A DNA stretch of 64,000 nt from Pipra filicauda (Eukaryota > Chordata > Aves > Passeriformes > Pipridae), in NCBI RefSeq assembly GCF_003945595.2, contig NW_024104376.1, forward strand, positions 1,426,001 to 1,490,000, written 5' to 3'. Made by a program: the position numbers and the translations under genes. The notes under the pieces are model-generated. The model was not told the DNA's origin, made no database searches, and saw only the letters and a program-made list of their open reading frames with translations. Numbering within the stretch: position 1 is the first letter of the stretch; the number at the start of each line of letters is the position of its first letter. This document shows, piece after piece, positions 11,606 through 23,842 of the stretch.

Positions 11606-12419
11606 TGGACAGAGACAGGAACCAGTTTTAAGGCAGGTATGCCTCAAAAGGAGAGTTCACTCCTGTTGCTCAGAGATATTTCAGCTCTGCCAGTCTTTTG
11701 CAAAGCCCTGGATGCTCAGGATTCTCCAAGCCCACCTGGCTTCCAGATACTGGTGAATTTCAAGTAGGAGTATGATGCAAATCAGGGAGTTTTCTTATCA
11801 AGCATCCACCCAAGTCCACATATAGCACTTACATTCACTGATGGCTCAGTTTCAAAAAGTTACAAAACTAAGGGCCTGTTTCATCTTAACCAACTCGCAC
11901 TGACTAGCTTTAACTACTTCTTGGGGTTTGACCTTACAGCTCTCCAACTATACTTTTTCTACCAAAATTTTTCTACCAAAATTTTTTGTTTCGATGTTTT
12001 TCTTTCAAGTGTCTCAAGAGCACAGTTCATATGACTCCATATAAATCTCGAAATTTACAGCATGTCTAAGTTATACACAAGATGGTCAGAAAATTATGCC
12101 TAACAGAAAACTGTCAGCAGCAGATTATGAGAGAAATGTGTGTGACAGGTAGTGATAAAGCAGGAGAGAAATGCAAAGACCTGCAGGAAAACAAAACAAG
12201 AAGCAGTGGGTTTGGGTACAGATCACCAGTTGGCATTTTTGCCAGCTTAATCACATCAACTCTTGACCACATTTTCACAGTGTTTTTCTCTTTGCAAAAG
12301 CAATCTTACCAGCATCAAAATACGATATATTTCTTTGCTCCAGGAATTTAGAAAAACTGCACAAGCCCCAAATTCCTACTTTGTTGGTTGAATCTGCCTC
12401 TAAATCTAAAGTTTACTAA

Positions 12420-13556
12420 ATCAGCCACCCCACCAGTCCTTCCCTGATGCAGGGAGGAGTCTGCCAGGTTTTGGCAGCGAGGGGGGGCTACAGGGGTGGC
12501 TTCTGTTAGAAGCTGCTAGAAGCTTCCCCTGTCCTGTGGAGCCAATGCTGGCCAGCTCCAGGATGGACTTCCTGCCACTGACCAAGGCCAAGCCAATCAG
12601 GAGTAATAGTAATGCCTCTGTGATAACATATTTAAGAACAGAAAGGTATTGCACAGAAAGAATTCCAGCCAGGAAAGAACGGAGTGAGAACATGGGAACA
12701 ACAAGGTAGACCCCAAGGTCAGTGCAGAAGGAGGGGCAGGAGGTGCTCCAGGCACCGGAGCTGAGGCTCTGCAGCCCATGGTGAAGACCATGGTGGGGCA
12801 GCTGTGCCCCTGCAGCCCACGGAGGACCATTGGAGTGCAGAGACCCCCCTGCAACCCATGGAGGAGTCCATGCTGGAGCAGGTGGATGCATGAAGGAGGC
12901 TGTGACCTTGTGGGAGGCCCAAAATGGAGCAGGGTCCTGCTGGGGAACTGCAGCCTGAGGAGAGGGAAGCCAATGGTGGAGCAGGGTTTTCCCAGGAAGG
13001 ACTTGTGACCTCTGTGAGGGACCCATGTCGGTGCAGCTCATTCAGGAAGGGCTGCACCCCGTGGAGGAGTGACCCACAGGACAGCAGTTCCATGAAGAAT
13101 TGTTGCTCATGGGATGGACACACACTGGAGAGGTCCATCAAGGACTGTCTCCCATGGGAGGGACCCCATGGGAGCAGGGGAAGGACTCCTCTCCCTGAGC
13201 AGCGGCAGAACCAACAGCTGACCGCAATCCCCACTCCCTGTTCCTGTACACCACTGGGTAGAGGAGGGAGAACGTGGAAGGAAGGAGGGGTGGGGGGGAA
13301 GGTGTTTTTTTAAGATTACTTTACTTCTCACTCTTTTGCTCTGATCCTGTTAGTAATAAATTTAAGTACTATCCCCACTTTGAGTCTGTTTTGCCCGTGA
13401 AGGTAATCAGTAAGTGACCTCTTCTCTCCCAGCTGTTATTTCAACTCATGAATCCTTGGTTATTTTTTTTTTTTCTCTCCTCTGTCCAGTTGCAGAGGGG
13501 CGTGAGAGACTGACTTTAGTGGGTACCTGGCATCCAGCCAGGGCCAACCCACTACA
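12420..13556 (+). mobile_element. Solo LTR of a second, related avian ERV family
   Basis: Recognised from its internal blocks: GTGGCTTCTGTTAGAAGCTG, then GCCTCTGTGATAACATATTT with a TATA-like stretch, then several units of the 'CTGCAGCCCATGGAGGAG...GGAGCAGG' type, then a GC-rich part, then AATAAA (about 13356) and CTTTGAGTCTGTTTTGCC. The end is CATCCAGCCAGGGCCAACCC then ACTACA. The 3' end at 13556 is well supported. The 5' end is approximate: a TG at 12395 preceded by GAATC, nearly matching GAATG after the 3' end, could be the true start with a diverged duplication. No internal retroviral genes are attached. The 'TTTGAGTCT' motif after the poly(A) zone is shared with LTR copies A and B, suggesting distant relationship. 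Confidence 0.78.
12770..12885 (+). repeat. Degenerate tandem units inside the LTR
   Basis: Imperfect repeats built on 'TGCAGCCCATGGAGGA...TGGAGCAG' occur here, with further diverged units to about 13180. This internal repetition is a feature of the LTR family and explains the long GC-rich open frames seen on both strands. Confidence 0.6.
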
Positions 13557-15719
13557 GAATGTCAGCAGGGAAGAGAATTGTGTGAAGGCGCTGCCCATTG
13601 TCCTTCCCTCAGAGAGCTCCAGCATTTTCAGTCTGAGTTTGTCCATGGGTGAGGACATGGCAGGTAAAAATGGACATGGTGGACCCATGCCTGACCTTAG
13701 GGTAGATGTGCTTAAGCCTCCCTTCCTCTCTCCCTTTACAGACTCTGTACCACTGGTCAGAACATCCTCCTGCTCTTCAGTTGTGTTTCCCAAGTTCATT
13801 TCTCTGACCTGCCAAGATGGTCAGAAAGGAGAGTTGGGTTTAATAACATGGCAAACAGGAAGAACATTGCCCAGAGGGTCTATTTCTGGAAACCTTTGAC
13901 ACCTTCCCCTTTTCACCTTGATAAGAGCCAAGCAGAAGATGGGAGAGTGGTTGGGTAGAGAGGCTTTTGCTGCAGGAGGGCAGGAGGAAACCTCCCAGTG
14001 ACAGAAGAGTGAGAAAAGGACAGATATGAGCCTGGCAATTCAGAAAAGTACATCAAGAGGGACACAACAAAACACCAGTGCAAACAGTCAGTGCTTAAAA
14101 GTCCAGCTGCCTGCTCCCCTCCTATCCTGCTTTCTCAGGAGCCCGGTCAGTAACACAGTGTTTTGTTCCTAGCCTCCTCCAGTGAAACTAAGTCTGTTTT
14201 TGAGTAGGATCGTGTCCTAAGGAAAAACCCTGAACAGTCCTGCTGGACTAGGACAAATGGTCACAGCTTTCTGCAGCCAAACTGGTTTTTGCAGACCAGG
14301 CAGTGATAAAACTTTGTTCCTCTATTTAACACTTCTGTAGTTAGAAGACATTCAAGGCTGGGTTTTGGTAGAGCCAGTGGGTGCATAAGGTTAAGCCACA
14401 CTAACGTGTGGAGCTATTTCTTTTTCCAAGTGAGAAAAAAAAAAAAAAAGAAAAAGGAAACTCAGCTTTTTAATATAGGCTTTGTCTCATCATTCCCCAG
14501 TATGTCGTTCAGATTTGACTCCTCAAGCAGGACATTTATTCAGCTGACTTGAAGCTAATCAGCAGTGTTTTGAAGTTAAAGCAGCCTTTGTTAGTCAATC
14601 TTGTGAATAAGTTTGGGTGGAGGGGGGAAGAGTTAATCCTATGCTTTTTCCATTATGAGACCAAAAAACAGCAGCTACTGTCTTTTTCCCTTCAGCATTT
14701 TTTTTTCCCTTTGCCTTTATTTCCAAAAGTCTGGGATAGAAGATCCATATCCCCATCCCTCTGAAGTTTTGTTTTTAATAGGTTGCAAACTAAGTAAGGA
14801 GCAGTGATTTTTTTCCCTGCTTCCCCTCAGTGAGCTGAAGCAGAAAACATGTTCTGCCGTCCTCTGGCAGAAAAGAGAAGTGTCAGGGAGCCACAGCAGA
14901 GAGGTCACCAATAAAATGGACCCAGAAAATGGAAAGACAGTGCCCCAAAAAGGACACACTCTGGGTAACGTCAAGGTTTTTCTTTGTCTTCCAGCTATTT
15001 TAGCCATTAATATTTGAGATATTCAAGCCTTGAAAAAAAAACAGTTCTGAAATAGGCATCCCAGGTCTTATCTTGAATTCTCTGAACATTTCCAGCTCGA
15101 ACACAAGGAATGGTGAATCAAGTCCTTAATACAAACACCAACAAGGAGAAAATACTCCCTTTCGTTCAATGCTTATGTACTTGACCCCACACACACTTTT
15201 CCCCAGCTGGTAAATTAGAGCTTTTATTTGCATTTGGGTCCCTCTAGTGGAAAAAGGAAGAAGCCCGAGGACGGATGCAAAACTTGGGTGGGACCTGCTG
15301 CATTACAGAACAGCACGATCTGCCACCGACAGTGTTTCTGCACCATTGTTTCACCATTTAACACCGGGTCATATCGTGGCTTCGTACAGATTAAGCTGTA
15401 CAATCAGACCCCTGCACTCTGAGTGGCATTACTTTTTCCAGCCTCCTGGTCACCTACGTATCAGGATATTTATTCCACTTCTCGTCCATCATTCAGGTGT
15501 GCTGGGATAGAGCAGCCTCACACAGCTGTACAGACTGGGAAACAGATGGCTTGGCAGTAGCTTTGCAGAAAAAGACACGGGACCGTGGTGAACACCAGGT
15601 GAAACCGAGTCAGCAATGCACCCTTCCCAACTTCATTATGAGCTGCTGCAAGACTGAAGACTGCAGGTTAAGGGAGAGATCCTTCCCTTCTCTGCAGCAC
15701 CAGTGTAGTCACAGCTAGA
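13557..15719. other. Gene-free stretch
   Basis: No recognisable exon. A 15-base oligo-A at 14435-14449 and scattered T-runs occur. GC is slightly higher near 13.6-14.0 kb and 15.2-15.7 kb without a CpG island. Confidence 0.5.
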
Positions 15720-16230
15720 AAACTGTGGCCAGCTTTGGGCTTCCAAACACAATACGGATGTTGATAGGCCAGATAAAGTCCCAGAGAGGGCCACCAAGGT
15801 AGCTGGGGACTACAGCACACTACCTCCTCCTCACAGGAAGAGAAACTGAGTCAGATAGTCTTGTTCAGCCAGAAGCAGCAGCTCAGGAAAGACCTTACTG
15901 CAGTGTACACTATCTAATGGGACAGAAGGTGAAGTCCATCTCTTCTCAGAGGTGGCATGTGAAGAGACACAAAGCAACAGACACAAGCCAGAACAAGGGA
16001 AACTTGAAAGAGACACAAGGAAAAAATATTTCACTGTGAGCACAGTTCAGTGGTGGAGAGAGTATCCAGAGAGGGTGAGGAATCTCCAGCACTGGAGAAA
16101 TTCAAGACTGGATTGGACAAGGCCCTGAGCAACATGCTCTGATTTCGAAGTCAACTCTGCGTGGAACAGGAGGTTGGGCCACATGAAGTCTAGAGTTTTC
16201 TCCCAGTCCAAATTGTTCTGGTTTGGATCT
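15720..16230 (+). mobile_element. CR1 LINE, ORF2 end and 3' UTR (sense)
   Basis: The plus strand follows the CR1 sense consensus for about 500 bp: 'agagagggccaccaaggtag', then 'cttgttcagcc', then 'gctcaggaaagaccttactg', then 'aaaaaatatttcactgtgag', then 'caagactggattggacaagg', and finally GAGGTTGGGCCACATGAAG before the eroded tail. The reading frame is broken by many substitutions and indels. It is a 5'-truncated, ancient copy. Confidence 0.88.
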
Positions 16231-16584
16231 TTCACCTGCTGAATAACTCATTTGGGCCCTGGCTTTAGTGAAGATGATTTTGAAAAGGAGTGGTGTCTAT
16301 ATGAGAAAATTGCCAAATAGAATAATCCAACATATGAAATTGTGGAACAGAACTGGTATCTGAAGGACAACTGTCAGCCTGCATTCGTCCCACCTAACCC
16401 CAAGCACCTGCACTAGGAGTATGGCTATCCAGTCTCGACCCATTCTGAATCCCTTTCTATTTCTCCATCACTGAAGAAAGAAGCTAAAACACAGAAGAAT
16501 TCAGTGACACATTCTCGCCAAGAGTTCAGCAACTCTGGAGAACAATTCTTACGTGCTTCAAATCAAGGCACACCACTGTTCAGA

Positions 16585-16640
16585 CATCATAGAATAGTTT
16601 GGGTTGAAAGAGACCTTAAAGATCATCTATAAGTTTATGT
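16585..16640 (-). mobile_element. CR1 3'-terminal fragment (antisense)
   Basis: 'tcatagaatagtttgggttg' followed by 'gaccttaaagatcatct' is the reverse complement of the CR1 3' terminus with its ATTCTATG end. Only about 55 bp survive. Confidence 0.75.
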
Positions 16641-19600
16641 TTTCAGTTAACTCTGCTTACCAAAAACTTGCCATAGGGCCCTGTTCCCTTCAGCTCCATG
16701 ACAAGGGGTGGAGGGCAGCATATGGACCTTGCTAGTAACCATACATGTCACTGGTTTCAAACACTATTATGAGCCTCAGTTAAAGACAGAGGCACAATTG
16801 CATGATGTCTGTCTCTGATTTCTCAGCAGCCGAATGCCCTTGTGGTAGTTCCCCACAGCTGGGTCCCAGCACATCTATTGTTGTCTTGCTTACCTCCTGC
16901 CCACAACTAACATAGATCGGGATCACACTGGTCAGGACAACTTTGCATTCTCACTGCAGGGTATCTTCCCTGGCAGGACCTTCCCAGCCTGAGTCTTTGT
17001 TGTCTGGTAGAAACTGGTCCATCCCTCTGCCTCTGCCACTGCCTGTCTCTGTGGGATTTCCATGGTGGCACTGCTTTTTCCCATGATGGTGAGCGATCCA
17101 GAAAGGCTCAGCAGTCTCTGCTCCTTTCAGAGGATGACTTATCCACTCTTCCCTTTGTACATGAGAGCAGCCAGTCTAGCTGAGAGTACCCCTGGCATAA
17201 ACCTCCTGGGCAAAGGAGACAACTGGCGTGCTGGACCTGGCCTTATGGCCCAGGGGTGGTGTCTGATATGACAAAGTATAAAAGAAATTCATGTTTAACA
17301 GAGCCCTCAGCTAACCCTACTGACCAAAACACCACCCTCCAGCCAGAAAAAACCAAAATGTCAGAGTAGGGAGATGTAGAGATGCCTTAGCTAGGCTGCG
17401 ACATGGATTGCAACCACATTAGCAGGAAGCTCTTCTCTTTGATGCAGAGCTGTCTACTACTCTAACAGAGAGTTTTGGAAGTAATTACCTACAGTAGGGG
17501 TTTTAGGACTATTTTACACCAGGTTCTACAAGGGGTGTCCACAAGGTTATAAAATATCATGTCCCTCATTTCTCCAGGTCTGCTATTAGTAAAAACTGAA
17601 AGGTTGGATTCCACAGTCATAACAAGCTCAGAGGGCTGGTAAAGCAGCAGATAATTGAATGAAGAAAAAATTATACATTTAGCAAGTTTGGCTATAATTC
17701 CTGAGAACAAACAAAGACAAATCATGATCTTAAGATGACTTTACTGTGCAATTTTGGTTGCTTGCTCCCAAGACTAGAAGTAGTCAAGGTCCTCATCAAA
17801 ACAATTTTACAAAAACTTTGACTTGAACAATACTCATGCAATAGTTCACCCCCAAATTTAGACTGCAACTGGCTGAAATTTCCTTCCAAAAATCACAGTC
17901 CAAGGAAACAGGAGAACTGACAAATTTCAGCCAAAGTATTTTAAGTTTCAAGGAATTTCAAGTAAGAAAAGCAGGCCTTGGAGTGGAAAACTGTTTGGCA
18001 ACACAGGGATACAACTGCTACCAGCTCCACCCCTAACATGTTCAAATTGGTGTATACTGCAGAGTCCATAGTAAAACTTAGATTAGTGAGTCCAAGTGTT
18101 TTCACTATTATTTGTATTGGTACTTGCCATGAGAATAGCAAATTTTTATGTATGAATAAAAACATCAAGTCTAAGCCTTTCTGGCGCTACATATAACACT
18201 TCCCTTTTCTCCCACATGTTAACATGGAGATTCACAGGCAACATGCCAAGAAGACCAGAGAAGCTAAATTCACTGTATAAATAATTCAGGATCAAAACCA
18301 CTGGTGGTAAATCTGGAAAGTCACCATCTGACCTACCATATGCGGTTACTATGGAAATCGCTTTCTCCTTTAACTTAATGTACTCAGTAGTGGGAACCAT
18401 TTCCTCATGATTCACATGAATCTCTGGCATGTGCTCTGCTGCTAAGAGCCAGTGAGAAGCTGTTTGTTGCAGTGATATTATAATACCTTGACAGGACTAC
18501 AGGACTGGAAACTGCCTCAAACTAGGTCTGAGCTAGCCAGAGTGAAGCTGGAATACCTGTCTTCAAAAGCAAATCAAAATAGGACCTGGCACCCAGTATT
18601 GCTATGTGGTCATGTCAAATGCCAGTAATATCACTCCCAAGGCAGTAATAAAACTGTAGCTCACAACAAATAGGCACAGCTTGTTTCCAATACAGAAATA
18701 AGGTTCACGGCCACCTGCTTATAAAATGTGTTCTTGATTGGATTTAAAAAGGCTGGGTTTGTCAGATGAAGGATTAAGTGCAGTGTAAAAATTCAAGAAC
18801 TCAGGACTTCTTACCTGCCACTGTTAGTGCTACATTGTCTTCAGAAGTAATTTCACTTGTCTATGCCTGAAAAATTGAAACAATTTATTCCTGTGCATAC
18901 AGATTGGATATCCTGGTGATTATAGCACCAGTCAGGAAGAAAAGCAGTTCCCAAGCTCCTGCAGAAAGGCTTTCCCTGGCCCAGATGTGGCTGCACATTT
19001 CTGGTCCTTCCAGCAGCTGGTTGTAGAAATCTGTGTTTAGCACATTGCAGTAGGCTAGGAGGATTCACCCTGATATGAGCTGTGAACCTCCAGATGAGAA
19101 GGTGTTGGGGGGCTGTAACTCTCAAGAATCACACAGCTCTTGAATGACAGCAGCTGTGATTCTTATTACTTTTAATAACTGCTGATCATTATTATTTTAT
19201 TTGTTCAAATACCTCATTTGTGGCCAAAATGTGGAGCAATACTGCCTTTTACAGTTACTGGGAGCTTTCAGCACTGTTCAAGATTCTTCATGTCTAAGTA
19301 TATTGAAGTGTAACATGTTTTTTTTCTGGAATTCAAAATCTTTTCCCCCAATAGCCAGCTAGTTATGATAGAGATTAAAAAGCTAGCAAAGGAGTCACTA
19401 GTTCTTTGCAGAGCCTGCCTCAGCTCTGTAATACAGAGGTCATCACAGTGTAAGATTTATACCCCATTACCTCCAGCACTAATATGCATTTTTCAAACTT
19501 GGGCAAATGGAGTTTGATCACACCTATTATTGTCAGCAAAACATGCATCAAGAATTAACAAAAAGCTCTTCACTATGGATAACAGTGATGAGAAAGCTTT

Positions 19601-22600
19601 TGATTTGGTCTCACCTTAGCATTGCCCTTTTCCAAAGTGCAACCCAGAGCACACCGTATTTTGGAGTGAGTGCGCAGATTCCCTGCATCTATCCTCAAAA
19701 CAACATTTATTAAGTGATAGCAAGGACACTGTGTGCTACCAACTTTTATCAGGCCGTTAGCCTGATTGTAAGGGGTGATGCAGAGCCCAAAACAGCAGAC
19801 CCTGGAAAGGCATTTTGCTCTCCACTCCTGGAGCAGATCGGCTGCTCTGCTCACCCAGAGGAACACATGAAAAGGATTGTCCCAAAGTGCTGAAAGCCTC
19901 TTAAGAGGAAAGGTGACCCTTGCACCTTCACACGTGGCACAGCTGCACTGGGGACAAGGCTAAGAGCTGCACTTCAGCAACTGTCTCTGGCCAGATGCAT
20001 TAAATAGCTCTTCTGCTTAATCAATCATTACAAAGACATATAATTAGCCAAGTGAGGTGCAAAACTCTGAAACAGAAACTGCAACCTTGCAGCTATACAT
20101 GTACTGCGGTATAATGGTTGTAGAAGTAAAATTTTTATTCTGCTAGGGCAACTAAGTCACAGGTACTGCCTTAGGTGTGTGGGGGTGATCTTGACCTTGG
20201 ATCTAGTCCTGAGTCTGAGCAGAGATTTACCTGGCACCTGGTAAGTTAGGTGCACCTCTGCAAGCTGAGGTAGCCTGGCTGTCCCTGCACCTCAGCCCCT
20301 CAAACTCTGCCTTTCTACTTCATATGGCGCTGGTGCGCCTGTGTCTGGTCCTGCCTCATCCTCTCGATGCACTGGAGTGCACACAGAGAGACTCACAGCA
20401 GCACTTTCAAGGTCCATAAGCTCCGTCTCTTCATGGGGCATGCCCAGGTCACCCACTTCCCAGACCAACTCAAACCTGAAAACCCAACCCCATGCCCACA
20501 CAACCCTGCTCTTACCATTAGTAAGCTCACAAGTCCCATGTCCCTGGTCCAGTTAACTGCAAGGCATCTGAGTTCCTCATGAATGATGGAGGGGGAATGG
20601 CACTGCACTCCCAGCAGACTGCAGAGGCAGCTGTCTCAGCACTTCAGATGCTGAAGACCCCTCTTTATCAGACAGGCAGATAAACCTCTTGTAATTAAGC
20701 AATGAGCCACAGCACCTTTCATTATCTTGCAATCACACACTATTATGCTGACTTTCCTTACCTTCCTTAAGTTTCATGTGAGAACTACTCAGATGCTTAA
20801 TTCTGAAAATGATGGATGATCTCTAAATGGGCAAATCTCAATTTCCTTCCATACAATTAATATTGTCAGGCCTATGCAGACCTGAGATATCTGAGAGCTC
20901 TGCACATAAAGCTCTCCTTCCCTACAGCCCACAGAAATTCAAAAGCTGTCTCAACATGTCCAAAGTAAAGAAGACACAGCTGAGAGTTTTTGCACCATAT
21001 TTTATGGTCTTTATGGCATCTAAAGCAAATATTTCAGTAAGGGAATTTGTCTGATTAGTAATTAATTATTTATGTCAGGCAAACTCTGAACTCACAGTTG
21101 TTGCTAAGTTATCTGTTCGCATGATCATGTCCACCCGTTTCTGCAGGGAATGCATAAGAATTTGAATTACTAGGAAATCCAAATGTTTGTACTCTCAAAA
21201 ATAGTCCAGAGAAAGATTATTTTGTTTTCGCACAAAAAGATTTGGGTTTCATCCACTGAAACAAGGGAAATCTCTGGCCCTCAACCGAATTCGCAGACAA
21301 AAATGTTTGAGCCTACAGTTATCATGAACCAAACAGAAATATTTATTTGGCCTTTACATTGTTCTATTTGTTTGTTTGTTTCAATAAAACCAGGAATTTT
21401 CCTCATCAGTTTTTACTTCGACAATGAAGTGATTTCTTTTCAAGCAGTGTTTCCAAAGGAATATTCCAACTGGCTTGAGCTGCTCACATTTTTGTCCAAT
21501 AAAGAAAGGGAAAAATGTCAGTGTAAGACACAAAAGCTCCAGTCATACAAAGATGACCAATTATAAGGAGTGCAATTTACTTGGCTTTTTCCAAAAATTC
21601 ATTCCTCAGTAAATAATTCTGAGTTTTTGTCCATCTACAGATCTCAAATAACATTTCTAAAAGAAGCATTTATCCTTAAAATAAAAATTCACTCTTTTCA
21701 CATGCTTTTCAAAAAAAGCATGTACATACACTTCACATGCAAAATTATTTCTAGCCACCCACACTAGCTTCAGTAACCACATATTCCAATTTCCATAACC
21801 CATTTTCTTCCCCACAATCTCTCCTCGCTGAACTGTCAAATCCTTCATTGCACTGTAATCTCCTTTTCCATACAATTTCCTTTCAAGAACCTCATTTATT
21901 TTCAGGTGCTGTAAAATAAATAATCATTTTCTAAATTGATCACCAAAGCTAAAATCTGGGCTTGATGCTGCTGTCATTCTACTCATAGTTCGCACACACA
22001 CATGTGCACAAACCTTAAGAAAATTAGGAAAAGTCTGGCCTTAAAATTTGAAACTCATGGGATTTCAGGACCTATAATCTTGAATTTTACATACTCCTTA
22101 GGCTACGTTCGTACTTGAAGCAGAGAAATTCACTCTATTTCACAAAAAGCAGTCACATTGCGCACTTACATCTCTCAACTTCAACCTAGCCAAAACACCA
22201 TATCTGACAGAGTCCTGACTGTGTTCATCCAGCTGACTTAAATCCCCATTTTCCTGTCTTCCAGGCTCATACTGTCTTCTGACACGCAGTTTGAGGTACC
22301 TGGTACTAAAATCCCTGTAAGACCTTATACAGGGGGAACATCATATATCACATGCAACACCACAATAATAGACACAGCATACTCAATTAGCAACTGAATT
22401 ATTCATTCTCTTACTTAAATTTTCTATCTCCATTCTTCAGCATAAATGAAGTTGCTATAGAATCACTACACCACAGCAGCCATATAAGTTGGTTCAGGAA
22501 GTTAGAAGAGGGAACAGAGGATGACAACCAAAAAAACCAAAAATTGAAAAGGAAGATTCAGCCTTCAAAGCAGCTGAACCCCCCTTAAAACAGTGGAGTT

Positions 22601-22620
22601 TTTCCAAAGTATCCATCTAA
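16641..22620. other. Gene-free stretch
   Basis: About 6 kb without recognisable exons, RNA genes or repeat families. Composition is AT-rich, especially 21.1-22.5 kb. The longest frame (21183-21566, 127 codons) is AT-rich and has no domain, so it is taken as chance. Confidence 0.5.
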
Positions 22621-23842
22621 TGTAACGGGGTGGGGGAAAAAAAGTTTTCCCCTGAAGTTATAAAATGGTAAACCCCCAGGGGTTGAGACAATGAGCACTT
22701 CTGCAAAATATAAATATATCACCCAGACTGGAAAAGAAGGTTAGTTGTAGGTGTTGTTGGAGAGAGTGGCCATGTTCTAAGCCACGAGGAAGGGGCCCGG
22801 AGCCCCACTGGGGGCTACGCCCCCCCAGCCCCCAGCTGGGGGGCTACAGGGACTTAGAACAGGGTTAGACTGGGCTAAGTATCTGTAGCTAAGAGCTGGG
22901 AGTTTTTTTCCCTCCACGTGAGAAGCAGAAGCAGCAGCAGAGCAGTACTGACCGGAGAAATGGTAGCAGAGAGCCAGAAGATAAGAACTGAAGAAGCAGC
23001 AAACCAAGCACGCAGCTAATCAGAGAGACACAGAGTTGTCTGAAGAGAGAGAGAGTTTGGGTAAGAACTGAAACAAATTCCCCAAACCCCTCTGAGACCT
23101 CCTAGAGAGGAGGAGGATGATGGACTCTTACTTGAGAAGAGTCTTGGAGTGCTACAGCACAGGAAAGAGAGGAGCTGAGAAGCTCAAGGCTTCCCAGAGC
23201 TGGACCGGGACGACCAGAAGAATGCGGAGGAGGGCTTTGTCCCCCCGCTGCTCTGAGACAGAGCACAGGAGCTCTGATAGAACTCTTGAGGTAAAGGCCT
23301 TCAACTGAAAGCTGCCCAAGACATTCTGACTCAGGGGTGAATCCCCTGAGGAAGGGACCTTCATGGGATGTCTTACACCCCATGATTTGACGTGGTGAGG
23401 TGAGCCTTGTCCCTGCTACGCAGTCCACGGGAAAGACCCTCGCTTGGAGTCAAAGGGCTGAGAGGGGCTTGGAGACACCCCCCCCTCGTGTGTACTGGCA
23501 GAGATCCAGCTACAGTTGCTGCATGGAAGAAGAGAGCCTGCTGCCCTAGAGACACTCCTGCTCTGAGAGTGGAAAGGATCTCTTCCTTCTTCCCTCCTGG
23601 ACTTTTATCTGGAGGAAGAAGAGATTTGATCCATTGTAAATACTGCTTTATCATGGTAGAGATAGTTGAGACTGTGTGTGTAATGTATTATAATATTCAT
23701 TTGTACAGTCATTGTAATATAATCCCTTCTGCCCATTTTGAGTCTCGTGTTTTTGTCTGGAAAACCCATCTCACACTGGGCTGAGATGGGGGAGGGGGGC
23801 TTGGACTTGAGAATTGGATTTTGGGGCTCTCAAACCACTACA
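22621..23842 (+). mobile_element. Solo LTR of an avian endogenous retrovirus (copy B)
   Basis: This 1222-bp element begins TGTAACGGGGTGGGG and ends CTCAAACCACTACA. It is colinear with copy A at 2835-4053 over its full length and in the same orientation. Shared landmarks include GAAGTTATAAAATGGTAAA, GGCCATGTTCTAAGCCACGA, GTCTTGGAGTGCTACA, CCTCGTGTGTACTGGCAGAG and CCCATCTCACACTGGGCTGA. Compared with A it lacks the right arm of a hairpin and has about 30 extra bases near 23190-23220. No clear target duplication is visible (TCTAA before, CTCTG after), so either flank has changed or the copy formed by recombination. Confidence 0.85.

Larger units (their letters stand above)
7401..12394. other. Gene-free stretch
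   Basis: Mostly AT-rich with no recognisable exon or repeat family. It includes a 13-bp hairpin at 11483-11512 and a 21-base oligo-A at 11577-11597. Short direct repeats occur at about 9009-9045 (TGTTCTTACTCTACTG twice). Confidence 0.5.

Noticed and set aside
12421..13331. Open frames of up to 206 codons at 12.4-13.3 kb
   Set aside because: They are produced by the repeated GC-rich internal units of the LTR and run in several frames on both strands.
21183..21566. 127-codon AT-rich frame
   Set aside because: No conserved motif, codon usage follows local AT content, and there are no splice signals.
2835..23842. LTR A and LTR B as the two ends of one 21-kb provirus
   Set aside because: LTR A has its own complete target-site duplication, and the sequence between shows no gag, pol or env and contains unrelated repeats.
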